Origin: Nitrospira sp.
Lineage (GTDB): Bacteria; Nitrospirota; Nitrospiria; Nitrospirales; Nitrospiraceae
Reading direction: 5' to 3'
NCBI GenBank assembly: GCA_019636835.1
Contig: JAHBWU010000008.1
Span: 1 to 64,000, forward strand
DNA length: 64,000 nt
The notes under the pieces were generated by a model. It saw only the letters and a list, made by a program, of their open reading frames with translations. It did no database searches and was not told the origin of the DNA. Both the position numbers and the translations under genes were made by a program. Positions 25,288 to 33,413 of the stretch are shown piece by piece; the stretch's first letter is position 1; each line of letters opens with the position of its first letter.

Positions 25288-26739
25288 CTAGGTTGAGAGG
25301 TCGTCAATCTTTTGACTGGAAGGCCGTGGCCACAGTGGGAGGGTTTCCGAGTTGGATCGGGGATCCACACCCTTGCGCTTAAGTTTTTCAACCAACGTCG
25401 TCCTGTTCAGTTGGAGCAGTTGCGCGGCCCGCGAAGTGACGCCGTTGGCTTTGCGCAAGGCTTCCATGATGAGATGTTTTTCGTACTGTTCAACTTCTCT
25501 GGAAAGATTGATGCCGTCCTCACTGAACCGAATAAACTGCTCCTTGAGTTCGGCGCCTGACGACCTCCGACAGATTTTCTCGGGTAGATCTTCGATGGAA
25601 AGGACTCCGTGCTTCTTCAGCACGACCAACCGCTCGATCATGTTCTCTAACTCCCGAATGTTGCCGGGCCAGTCGTATTCGGTCAACAGCTGGAGGGCAT
25701 CGGGAGCAAGGCCTGAAACCTCGGTGTGCTTGGTTTGATTGAAGCGAGTCAAAAAATGGTCGATCAGGAGCAGAATGTCGCTTCGGCGTTCTCGCAGCGG
25801 AGGGATCACGATGGGAATCACATTGAGCCGATAGAAGAGGTCTTTGCGAAATCGCTTTTCCTCGACCAGCATTTCCAAATCCTGATTGGTCGCGGCAACG
25901 ATACGCACATCCACATGAATCGTCCGATTTCCCCCGACTCGTTCGAATTCTCGTTCCTGTAACACCCGAAGAAGCTTCACTTGCAACGGCAGGCTCATTT
26001 CGCCGATTTCATCGAGAAAGATGGTCCCGCCGTTTGCCAGTTCAAAACGGCCCATCCGCGCATGAGTGGCCCCTGTGAACGCGCCTTTTTCGTGCCCGAA
26101 GAGTTCAGACTCCAGGAGATTTTCCGGGATGGCACCGCAATTCACCGGGACCAGCGGACGATCCTTTCGGAGACTGTTGAAGTGGAGCATGCGAGCCACC
26201 AACTCCTTGCCGGTGCCGCTCTCGCCTTGAATCATGACCGTGCTGTCGCTGTCGGCGACTTTTCGGACGAATTCCATTACTTGTTGGATCGGCTCGCTGG
26301 CACCCACCAGCTGTTCCAACCGATATTGATCGCGTACGGCCTTCCGCAAGAGGTGGTTTTCTTGCCGAAGCCGAAGGAACTCCGCCGCTTTCCGAACCAC
26401 CACGGCCACGGCTTCTAGGTCAAACGGCTTGGTAATGAAATCGAACGCGCCGGACTTCATGGCACGGACCGCTGTTTCAATGGTGCCGAATCCGGTCATC
26501 ATGATGGGAATGATCTTCGCGTCGAGTTTCGCAAGGCGATCAATGATCTGGATTCCATCGATATCGGGCAATTGAAAATCCGTGATCACGATATGGACCA
26601 CCGAGTCCTTCACCGCCTGGATTGCCGCTGCACCGTCCTGGGCCGTGGCGACGCTGTACTTCTCCTGCATCAGGGCTTCCTGCAGAACATCCCGCACGGC
26701 AGAGTCGTCATCAACAACCAGGACGTGGAGTTGATTCAT
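25288..26739 (-). CDS. Sigma-54-dependent response regulator (NtrC family)
   Basis: A 483-residue protein: receiver domain with D54 (IVITDFQLPDIDG) and K104-type lysine in ITKPFD, AAA+ domain with GESGTGKE, intact GAFTGA loop, Walker B IFLDEIGEMS, R-finger region PPLRERRSD, and a Fis-type DNA-binding end (SRAAQLLQLNRTTLVEKLKR). The frame opens at 26808, but ATG 26739 begins at the receiver and has AAGGA upstream. It is transcribed in the same direction as the flagellar regulatory operon. It may be the top-level flagellar regulator (FlrA/FleQ role) or an unrelated system; a full receiver with Asp argues for its own kinase. Confidence 0.85.
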   Translation of the reverse strand: MNQLHVLVVDDDSAVRDVLQEALMQEKYSVATAQDGAAAIQAVKDSVVHIVITDFQLPDIDGIQIIDRLAKLDAKIIPIMMTGFGTIETAVRAMKSGAFDFITKPFDLEAVAVVVRKAAEFLRLRQENHLLRKAVRDQYRLEQLVGASEPIQQVMEFVRKVADSDSTVMIQGESGTGKELVARMLHFNSLRKDRPLVPVNCGAIPENLLESELFGHEKGAFTGATHARMGRFELANGGTIFLDEIGEMSLPLQVKLLRVLQEREFERVGGNRTIHVDVRIVAATNQDLEMLVEEKRFRKDLFYRLNVIPIVIPPLRERRSDILLLIDHFLTRFNQTKHTEVSGLAPDALQLLTEYDWPGNIRELENMIERLVVLKKHGVLSIEDLPEKICRRSSGAELKEQFIRFSEDGINLSREVEQYEKHLIMEALRKANGVTSRAAQLLQLNRTTLVEKLKRKGVDPRSNSETLPLWPRPSSQKIDDLST

Positions 26740-27080
26740 ACTTAATATCCTTTGGAATACGAAAGGAGAAAACGAGCCTAGAATAATGGCCCACAGCAAG
26801 CAATGCAAGCCGTATCAATAAACTCAGCACTCGACCTATCTAAAACGAGAGACCTTTCTGAAGAGGGTCCTGCAGATCTTACCTTCCCGGGGGGCATCTA
26901 GGAGCGCGAAAGCCGACAGGGGCCACTCGTGGAACTGAATGTCCTTGCGCATCAGCAGTGTATCCCCCTACAATACGCCCCCCATCAGAAGGACGGGCTC
27001 ATGACCTTTGTCTTGCGGCCTTTCAGCGTTCCTTGTTCATGTACCCCAGCACCGAACCATCCACTCGCTAAACTACCGAG
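26740..27080. other. Intergenic region without a supported gene
   Basis: This 341-bp stretch separates the flagellar block from the accessory island. I checked both strands for sigma-54 elements (GG-N10-GC) and found none. No open frame with a ribosome site is seen. It must hold the promoter of the minus-strand regulator, which I cannot pinpoint. Confidence 0.5.
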
Positions 27081-27278
27081 ATGAAGGACACCCCGGAACC
27101 CTTAACCGATAGGCAAATCTTCATGATCATCATTGCCCTTCTTGTTGTTGGGTGGGGTATCGCAGTGCTCGTGGACACTCCATTCTTCCAACGCCTCTTA
27201 CAATTCCTCAACATGGTTGAAGAGTTTGATGGCGAGACTGTCGTACGAGACGCCTTTGCCCTAGCGCTTCATTGCTAG
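27081..27278 (+). CDS. Small single-pass membrane protein, hypothetical
   Basis: A 65-residue frame with one strong membrane segment (FMIIIALLVVGWGIAVLVD, about residues 14-32), a charged N-terminus (MKDTPEPLTDRQ) and an acidic stretch after the helix. No family is recognised. There is only a weak ribosome site. The 3' end overlaps the convergent relic at 27261-27558. It may be real, because a clean membrane helix with flanking charges is uncommon by chance. Confidence 0.4.
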   Translation: MKDTPEPLTDRQIFMIIIALLVVGWGIAVLVDTPFFQRLLQFLNMVEEFDGETVVRDAFALALHC

Positions 27279-27558
27279 AGAGTCTCGACCTGGAACTTTT
27301 TCAGTGAGGACGTTATACGGCTCCTCGTATGTGCGGAGCGCTGGTTGCGGTGGGTCACCAGATGGCCGATGAGTGGAAAAGGGTTCGTCTCGCTTCGGCA
27401 GAATCGGCGGGTAGTCAATCGTTCCATCGGGGTGGCGGTAACCGTAACCATCCTTGGGGATGTAATACGACGGTGATCAAGACTGTTGCCGTAGGAACCC
27501 ACTACTGCGCCTGCGCGTCGAGCGGGAGGAAAAGCGCCAGCATCAACACATACAGCAT
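27261..27558 (-). pseudogene. Disrupted small secreted-protein gene
   Basis: The minus strand from ATG 27558 encodes a classic signal peptide (MLYVLMLALFLPLDAQAQ) that runs straight into a stop. A different frame further on encodes YYIPKDGYGYRHPDGTIDYP and PPILPKRDEPF down to a stop at 27261, with protein-like composition. Together they look like one short secreted protein split by a frame disruption around 27470-27510. No family is recognised. Confidence 0.38.
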
Positions 27559-27802
27559 AACCGCCCCTCGGGAAACTGAATGTTATAAGCAGCCTATCAA
27601 AGAGCAGGGATGAATGCATTCGGTGGTGCTGTCTCCATACCCATTCTGAGCATAAAAGCCCCATCTTTTTGGGGATGTCCAAAGTAGTCACAATACATTA
27701 GAACAAAACAAGGACGCGATCCTTAGACAGGACGGTAGAGAGACCTTCACCAGGGTCCCTTATTCACATCGCTTCAGAATAAAGGAAGGCAGAACAATAC
27801 GA

Positions 27803-28093
27803 ATGCCGGATTATGCGCAGCGTACGATCAAGCTCACTCCTAAGCGGCACGGTGATGAGACATGGAGTTGCGCGTATCGCATCAGTGAAATCAGCTCAAC
27901 CGGCTGGAGGTTCCACAAGGGGCATTCTTACGGCAATTTTGGATCTCGCGAAGAGGCAGAAACGGCAGGCTTGAAAGAAGCGAAACGGATCGTCGATGCA
28001 CTCGAACCCCTTATGCATCGTCCATGGGCAAAACCCAGTACGGTTTTTCGAAATTACGAGAATAGGATAAGAAAATTCTTAGCTTGGTCGTGA
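27803..28093 (+). CDS. Hypothetical protein of the accessory island
   Basis: A 96-residue basic protein with no signal or membrane segment. AAGGAAGG lies 16-17 bases before the ATG. Features: TWSCAYRISEISSTGWRFHK, then GSREEAETAGLKEAKRIVD, a helix that resembles the ends of small Gly/Tyr-rich domain proteins encoded in islands. I do not recognise a named family. It is preceded by about 240 bp without a gene. Confidence 0.5.
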   Translation: MPDYAQRTIKLTPKRHGDETWSCAYRISEISSTGWRFHKGHSYGNFGSREEAETAGLKEAKRIVDALEPLMHRPWAKPSTVFRNYENRIRKFLAWS

Positions 28094-28195
28094 AGATAGC
28101 TAGCGAATCTTAGTGGCTACAGCGAACAGCTTGGCTTTCTGCGGTGAGACCTTTATTCAACCGTCAATCCTGGAATCTTGCTTTTCGGGATGTTC

Positions 28196-28405
28196 TTACT
28201 GACAAATTGCGCACTCTTTCATGGTCGGATCAGTAATGCAGTGGCCCATGGTTTCCTCCTTCGTTGCGTATTGATCGCTTGTGTAGAACCGCCGACTTTC
28301 TCCTTCTGTTTTAGTTGACCACATAATGAAAAGATTCAATCCCCATTTGCCGGTTTCTATGAGTTCATGAAGAGCGAGTTGAATGGTGTAATTCTTATAA
28401 GTCAC
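28196..28405 (-). CDS. Small conserved-type hypothetical protein
   Basis: A 69-residue protein starting at GTG 28405 (MTYKNYTIQLALHELIETGK). The pattern YKNYTI, then a strand pair, ESRRFYTSDQYATKEETMGH and a short C-terminus resembles a common family of small bacterial hypotheticals with a YATREEA-type helix. The function is unknown. The C-terminal Cys-rich end (HCITDPTMKECAICQ) is unusual and may reflect a changed tail. Confidence 0.5.
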   Translation of the reverse strand: MTYKNYTIQLALHELIETGKWGLNLFIMWSTKTEGESRRFYTSDQYATKEETMGHCITDPTMKECAICQ

Positions 28406-28473
28406 AGCGGTGCCCCTTTGGTACTTGACCTTATCTGATCACTTCCTCTTCAGCAGCTGCCCCTTACGCTCAG

Positions 28474-28677
28474 TCAGGATTCGTGTGCTCTCTGTCGCCC
28501 CTTTAACGCCCAGGCCAACGCGCCCACCCAGCCGATCACTGTCCATCCTAACGAGAGATTCACTACCAATATAGGAATGCAGTTGGGATGCCCTCGCCCC
28601 AGGGCGATAAACGTGGGAAGGCAATACGCGAAAGCCGTGCCCAAGACGTAGATGCTACTGAGGATATCATCGTCCAT
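28474..28677 (-). CDS. Superinfection-immunity-like membrane protein
   Basis: A 67-residue, two-helix membrane protein. The segment LPTFIALGRGHPNCIPILVV, followed by NLSLGWTVIGWVGALAWAL, closely follows the signature of the superinfection immunity family related to T4 Imm, which blocks DNA entry by related phages. Many chromosomal copies have no tested function. It sits among integrase relics, consistent with phage- or island-borne origin. ATG 28677 begins at the natural N-terminus. Confidence 0.72.
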   Translation of the reverse strand: MDDDILSSIYVLGTAFAYCLPTFIALGRGHPNCIPILVVNLSLGWTVIGWVGALAWALKGRQRAHES

Positions 28678-28716
28678 GGGTCACACCCTCCATTCAGAGT
28701 CGTATGGTTTTCGCTT

Positions 28717-28908
28717 CTATTTGCCCTTCGGCAGCTGCCCCTTTTTTTCGAGTTCTGCGAGATGCTCGCGTGACAAATCGATGAGCAGTTGCTTCACGGA
28801 CTTTCTCTGAACCGAAGCAGCAATCTTCATTTTGATCATGAGGTCCCTCGGGATATCGCGGAATACCCATGATCCGGCTGGTTCTTCAGAGCCTTTTGGT
28901 TTGAACAT
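28717..28908 (-). CDS. Ribbon-helix-helix-like small protein
   Basis: A 63-residue protein with a strand (WVFRDIP) followed by two helices (DLMIKMKIAASVQRKSVKQL, then LIDLSREHLAELEKK), the layout of Arc/CopG-type DNA-binding proteins. No toxin partner follows. It may be an orphan antitoxin or plasmid-type regulator. No clear ribosome site precedes ATG 28908. Confidence 0.5.
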   Translation of the reverse strand: MFKPKGSEEPAGSWVFRDIPRDLMIKMKIAASVQRKSVKQLLIDLSREHLAELEKKGQLPKGK

Positions 28909-29002
28909 GCGGCGGAAGGTACCACAATGTCCAACAATGGTAAACGACCGTTAACTGTCTATGCTGTTTAGTACTAGCATGCTGTTATTAAGGAGGTCGC
29001 CA

Positions 29003-29153
29003 TGAAGATGGTTAGAATTCCATACAAGTCCCCCAGTCCATAAAAGCCAAACTCGATGCGGAAAGAGTTCTTGGCACCTCCGCAGCAGGGCTTGTTCGTC
29101 AGGCGTTGGAGAAGCATTTTTCGATAAAGCGTAAGGGCAAGAAGGCCGCGTAA
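29003..29153 (+). pseudogene. Frameshifted ribbon-helix-helix gene
   Basis: An excellent ribosome site (AAGGAGG, 28991-28997) precedes ATG 29003. Translation begins MKMVRIP but soon stops. In another frame the sequence reads IQVPQSIKAKLDAERVLGTS and AAGLVRQALEKHF, ending at TAA 29153. Joined, this is a typical RHH antitoxin (strand, then two helices). One base is missing near 29020-29025. It is either a pseudogene or a base-call error. Confidence 0.6.
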
Positions 29154-29179
29154 CTCACAATCAACCAAGGCGGGATCAC

Positions 29180-29518
29180 ATGGCGAAGAAAGCATTAGCA
29201 CTCGTTCGCAAAGGTTCTAAACCACAAACCGAGGCAGGCGCACCGCATCACAACCGCGAGCGCGCTCTATCTGAGGACTGGCTGTTTCAGGGCAAGGACG
29301 AAGTTGGGCACGAGGGGTGGTTTCTCTGCCTTGAAGTGACCGGGATGTATCCACGGCGTTGTGGGCCATTCACCACACACGAAGAGGCGTGTGAATTCCT
29401 GGAGGGTTTCCTTAACGGATACATATTGGAAGCCCTCTGCGATACCGAAAGCGAGATGGATCGTCCTCATCAAACGCGTGTCGTGAAAGGCGTTCCTCAG
29501 TTGACCGCGACAACCTAA
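29180..29518 (+). CDS. Hypothetical protein of the accessory island
   Basis: A 112-residue soluble protein with AAGGCGGG upstream of ATG 29180. Features: a basic start (MAKKALALVRKGSK), GWFLCLEVTGMYPRRCGPFT and HEEACEFLEGFLNGYILEAL, a strand-helix arrangement similar to small island-encoded proteins that match nothing named. It follows the frameshifted RHH gene by 26 bp and may have shared its transcript. Confidence 0.5.
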   Translation: MAKKALALVRKGSKPQTEAGAPHHNRERALSEDWLFQGKDEVGHEGWFLCLEVTGMYPRRCGPFTTHEEACEFLEGFLNGYILEALCDTESEMDRPHQTRVVKGVPQLTATT

Positions 29519-29568
29519 AGGCATCAGCCATCGATCGGCAGGGCAGAACCAGGGAAGGAGGATGCCCG

Positions 29569-29691
29569 ATGAACATGAAGCAATTTCGCAAGCCGGAGAA
29601 CGGACATTCCCGCACTGCGATCGCAGGCGAGCGAATTGTCGGGGGCCGGGGGTTCCGGTTGCAATCAAAACTTGCAAAGCCATCTCGTTAG
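29569..29691 (+). CDS. Possible 40-residue small protein
   Basis: A GGAAGGAGG ribosome site ends 7 bases before ATG 29569, ideal spacing for this short frame (MNMKQFRKPENGHSRTAIAG...). The ATG at 29562 in another frame directly abuts the site and is less likely. The protein is basic and Gly/Arg-rich. It may be the start of a decayed gene. Confidence 0.3.
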   Translation: MNMKQFRKPENGHSRTAIAGERIVGGRGFRLQSKLAKPSR

Positions 29692-29789
29692 ATCGGCTGG
29701 AGTATCTCCTTGCACAGGCACTCAAGCCGAGTTGGAGCGTACAGAGCGACTAACCTCCACAGGCAGAGAGCGATAGAGGACAGCAGACC

Positions 29790-30672
29790 ATGACCACCAG
29801 GGACTTTCTCAGGATTTACGAACGGAACCACGTCGCCTTCCTCAAGAACCTACTCAGGACCAACCGTCGCCTCCAGAAGTACGTGGGACGGCTGGCCCAT
29901 GTCGGCTTGGCGGATCTGAAGCGGTTGCAGGTGATCGAATGGTTTCACACAGCAACTTTATGCCCTCTATGTGTAAGCGGAAGACTGGGAACTGTTCGAC
30001 GACAAAAATACCGCTGCACGCATCAAGAAGTTTCCCAAGCGTTCACGAGACCGGTTTATTCAAACGAATGAGATGCCCTATCTCTTGGCCTCGATCGAGG
30101 AAGAGCCGCTGCGCAATCAGGTCTACTTTCTCACGCTGATCCTTACCGGCTCCCGTAGAGATGAGGCGCGTACCATGCAATGGAGCCACGTGGATCTGGA
30201 ACGGGGCCTGTGGCATAAGCCCACCATGAAAACTGGAGTGTCCCATACCGTTCCTATTCCGACTCGGCTGACTGATCTGTTCAAGCAATTGCCCCGCGTG
30301 AGCGAGTGGGTCTCTCCCAGCGAGCCCAATAACATCAATCACCACCAGCAAGGGTAGTGGTGTATCACGGCTGTGGAACATGCGTGGCGTACAATCCGTG
30401 GACGGGTCGGCATCCACGATGTCCGGATTCATGATCTCCGGCGAACCGCCGCTTCCTGGCTGGCCATTGCTGGTTCCAATCTCCCCGTGATTCAGCAGAT
30501 ACTCAATCACTCGTCCCTCACGTCGACACAGGTCTACGCCCGGCTGTCGATTGCCCCGGTATGCCAGGCGCTCGATGAGCAGGCGGAGCGGATTCTCAGG
30601 ACTGTAGCGCCGGTTCCCGCTCTCGCTCTCGGAGTGGAACAGATTGAGCAGGCGGACGAGTGGTCCGGCTGA
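29790..30672 (+). pseudogene. Broken tyrosine recombinase (integrase), first copy
   Basis: Pieces in order: N-terminal core-binding part (MTTRDFLRIYERNHVAFLKN), a frameshift near 29955, an in-frame stop near 29972, then the catalytic domain with Arg I (LILTGSRRDEARTM), a further in-frame stop at 30355-30357, and the HxxR box (IHDLRRTAASWLAIAG), second His (ILNHSSLTS) and the tyrosine (TQVYARL). All catalytic residues are still recognisable, so decay is recent, but the gene cannot make a full protein. Confidence 0.82.
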
Positions 30673-30766
30673 GCACCTGAAATTGTTGTGGTGGTGTAAC
30701 AAGCACAGGAGTGGCCGGGATAAAACGTCACTTCCATCATTCATTAACAAAGAAAGGAGCATTCTT

Positions 30767-31655
30767 ATGGGGATGCTGTACAAGCGAGGAAAGGTATTCT
30801 GGATCAAATACTATTTCGCCGGACGCCCGATCCGAGAAAGTACGGGCACCACCAAACAGAAGGAGGCCGAACGCTTCCTAAAAGACCGAGAAGGCCGGGT
30901 GGCGATGGGAGCCCCTGCCCTGCCGAAGATTGAGCGAGTGGTGTTTGCGGAAATCGCGGATGCCCTCGTACAGGACTACACCATTTCCGGCAAGCGTGAC
31001 TTACGGGACGTGGGTCTAAAGCTCGCCCCTGTGTGGGATTCTTTGAGCAAGCGAACTTTGAGCGAGTGCGACGCCAACTGGTGAGTCGTCCGGATCTGCA
31101 AACCGCCATCACCGTGATGTAGACCTACGGCTGGCGGGTCAGTGAAGTCCTCGGGTTGACCTTAGCTTAAGTCGATCTCGGCGTAAGGACCTTACGGCTT
31201 GATCCCGGGTAAACGAAAAACGGTGAAGGGGCGAACAGTCTACTTCACGCCGGAACTGGAAACTCCTGCTCTTACACCAGGTGGAGCGTGTCCGGGCCAT
31301 GTCGACGAAGTTGCAGCGGGTTCTCCCGTATCTTTTCCCCAATCCCCTCAAGGGGCGATTCTATGGACAACAGCTCAGGAACTTCCGGAAGGCCTGAGCG
31401 GTCGCTTGCCGACAGGCTGGCGTCTCCGGCATGATTCGACACGACTTACGACGGACGGCGGTGCGGAACTTGGTCCGTTCAGGTGTGACCGAAACGGTTG
31501 CCATGAAAATCACAGGGCACAAGACCCGCTCGGTCTTTGATCGTTACAACATTGTCAGCGAGGCGGACCTTCGGGAGGCGTCACACAAGCTTCACGGGCA
31601 CAGTTTGCGCACAAATCACGAATCCACCTTGACACCTATCACGCTAACCCGTTAA
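30767..31655 (+). pseudogene. Broken tyrosine recombinase (integrase), second copy
   Basis: A good ribosome site (AAAGGAG) and ATG 30767 lead into an arm-binding domain (MGMLYKRGKVFWIKYYFAGR, then RPIRESTGTTKQKEAERFLK). The core-binding domain is mostly deleted after residue about 95. The catalytic domain follows in several frames with stops: GWRVSEVLGLTLA (Arg I), [15 protein letters not shown] (HxxR), [20 protein letters not shown] (His and Tyr). It ends 12 bp before tRNA-Thr. It is unrelated in detail to the first copy. Confidence 0.8.
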
Positions 31656-31667
31656 TTTCTTTTGCGG

Positions 31668-31743
31668 GCTGGCGTAGCTCAATCGGCAGAGCAGCGGTTT
31701 TGTAAACCGCAGGTTGGAGGTTCGATTCCTCTCGCCAGCTCCA
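31668..31743 (+). tRNA. tRNA-Thr (anticodon UGU)
   Basis: A full cloverleaf: acceptor GCTGGCG/CGCCAGC, D arm GCTC...GAGC, anticodon stem GCGGT/ACCGC with loop TTTGTAA (anticodon TGT), T arm with TTCGATT, discriminator T and an encoded CCA (31741-31743). Integrase relics end just upstream, so it probably served as an attachment site. Confidence 0.95.
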
Positions 31744-32366
31744 TACCTTGCTTGCCCCGACCCGGAGCCCTTGGATGGTTCTTGGCGACGGGATACAAAC
31801 ACCTCCAGTGTCTTGTTTGTGCCGCCGACTTTTCATCGTCGTATAGTAACTGACGTCGGCTGATAAACACCCTCCAGTAGCTCCATTCTTGAACCTCCAA
31901 CCAGGGGTTCCGAAGGGGATGTGTCCCGTTCGTGGGGAACTTACACACTAACTCAACTAGGTTCTCAGCCGATCAGCTGCTCGTAGAATTGAACGGATCC
32001 TGCGACCTTCACATTTGGGTGGGTTGGTTACCTGGAAGATTGCCTGGTTGACTGCCTCGACCACTGAGCATCGCCTCAGAAACCTGCAAACGCACTCACA
32101 TCTTGCCGACAGTTTCTGGAGGCCGAGATCTTGTGAGCAAGGGGTTTCACCTGTTGCGGCCTTTACTCGTCCTTCTTTAATCTGAGGAGAGAATTCCAAG
32201 AGTTCATCCCTGGCTACGGAAGCCCTCTCCTCAGTGTCCTACATTCCAATAGGCCGCTGTCACCTGACGATGTTGGGTTGTTGAATATTACTGAAGGATT
32301 GGAAACCGCGCTTCCTCGTACCACAGACAGATGAGCAAGAGAGAAGGATTGATAGGAGGCCGGGCT
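31744..32366. other. Intergenic stretch without a supported gene
   Basis: Open frames here are short, lack ribosome sites and have poor composition. A 12-bp inverted copy of part of the tRNA T arm (GAACCTCCAACC) occurs at 31891-31902; this may be chance or the trace of an attachment site. I see no terminator or second tRNA. Confidence 0.4.
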
Positions 32367-32507
32367 ATGTATGATTACCATCAAAGTGTCTACGAATATC
32401 TCTTCACCAGCAAAGAGCTTCTCGAAAGGGGTGACCTCACTGATGACGAAGCAGAAGTCTTGAGGAGAAAGATTGAGGATCTTTCCGTCTTGCTCGGTGA
32501 AGAATAG
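32367..32507 (+). CDS. Small acidic protein of 46 residues
   Basis: A TAGGAGG-type ribosome site lies 8 bases before ATG 32367. The product begins MYDYHQSVYEYLFTSKELLE and continues with RGDLTDDEAEVLRRKIEDLS, an acidic two-helix protein with believable composition. No family is recognised. It is isolated, about 620 bp past the tRNA and convergent with the secreted-protein gene at 32617. Confidence 0.5.
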   Translation: MYDYHQSVYEYLFTSKELLERGDLTDDEAEVLRRKIEDLSVLLGEE

Positions 32508-32616
32508 GACTCTCCAGGGTATCGGCAGCTTTACATGCAGTGCCGGCGACTGTCGAAGCGTGTTCAATGACCGAGCGTTCCGGCTCGATTCTGACCCATG
32601 GAACTCAGCGTCTTCC

Positions 32617-33207
32617 TTACTGTGATGGATAACTGTCGATCGGAATCATGACATGGGCATAGGGAGTTCCGGCCCACATGACCCATGGTCCGCCGTTTTT
32701 CGAGCTCGTCGGCAAGCTTTTCAACGTCTCGACATCGGGCACGAGGACCATGATGTGGGCGCCGACCTTATCGACCCAATCATCTCCCGGCTTCGGTTCG
32801 GTCGCATACGGATCAGTATTACTCACCGGGCGGTCGCCCTGGAGCATATAGGCGATCCCTACTTGGGTATACGTGGGTTTTTTCTTGTTCTTCAAAGCAT
32901 CCAGAAAATTACGCCACGATTCGTTCATACAGATCGAGTCTGTCCCTGCCGTACTAGGATCATCCGGCAAGCACAGCCACCCATTGTTTCCAATGCGAAC
33001 CACTTGTCCATCTCGATTGAGAATGGTGGCATTCTTCGAAAGCGACGATGGCGCAGCGTTTTCAGCGGCCGCCAGTTCGGCTGCCTGACGAACCACATCA
33101 CGGCGCGCCCCTCCCTCGCCGAGGACCAGCGACGGTGATAGTGCGACAGTGACGGCCATGATCAACGCTCCGGCCGGCACAATCATGGATTTCCCCTCTC
33201 GCATCAT
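32617..33207 (-). CDS. Secreted hypothetical protein
   Basis: A 196-residue protein with a signal peptide (GKSMIVPAGALIMAVTVALS...SLVLGEGG). ATG 33207 has GGAGAG upstream; a GTG two codons earlier is less likely. The mature part includes NRDGQVVRIGNNGWLCLPDD, ICMNESWRNFLDAL and AHIMVLVPDVETLKSLPTSS, ending in an aromatic-rich segment (PWVMWAGTPYAHVMIPIDSY). Similar small secreted proteins are widespread in soil and water bacteria, but I cannot name a function. Two Cys in the mature part could pair. Confidence 0.65.
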   Translation of the reverse strand: MMREGKSMIVPAGALIMAVTVALSPSLVLGEGGARRDVVRQAAELAAAENAAPSSLSKNATILNRDGQVVRIGNNGWLCLPDDPSTAGTDSICMNESWRNFLDALKNKKKPTYTQVGIAYMLQGDRPVSNTDPYATEPKPGDDWVDKVGAHIMVLVPDVETLKSLPTSSKNGGPWVMWAGTPYAHVMIPIDSYPSQ

Positions 33208-33336
33208 AGGCACCTCTCCTTTCTCAATAGGACGGCAACCACCGTCAATATCCTAAGCGCGCGAAGATTGGGAGTGCAATGAAAAAGGCATGCAGCGATA
33301 ACCGTGATCAAGAGTCGATGCAGGCTGCTGAAACAC

Positions 33337-33366
33337 AAAGGCCGCGTCATCGGAGACGCGGCCTTT
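33337..33366 (-). terminator. Rho-independent terminator of the qseE-G-F-like operon
   Basis: A perfect 12-bp stem, AAAGGCCGCGTC with GACGCGGCCTTT, closes on a 6-base loop (33349-33354). It lies 48 bp past the stop of the response regulator. The A and T ends on both sides make it usable in both directions, so it may also serve the secreted-protein side. Confidence 0.85.
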
Positions 33367-33413
33367 CGTAATCCACTTATGAATCTCTCAAGATCGAAGC
33401 GCTCGAAGTTCTA

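Noticed and set aside
31891..31902. 12-bp inverted match to the T arm of tRNA-Thr as an attachment site
   Set aside because: Too short and in the wrong orientation to count as an attachment repeat; chance cannot be excluded.
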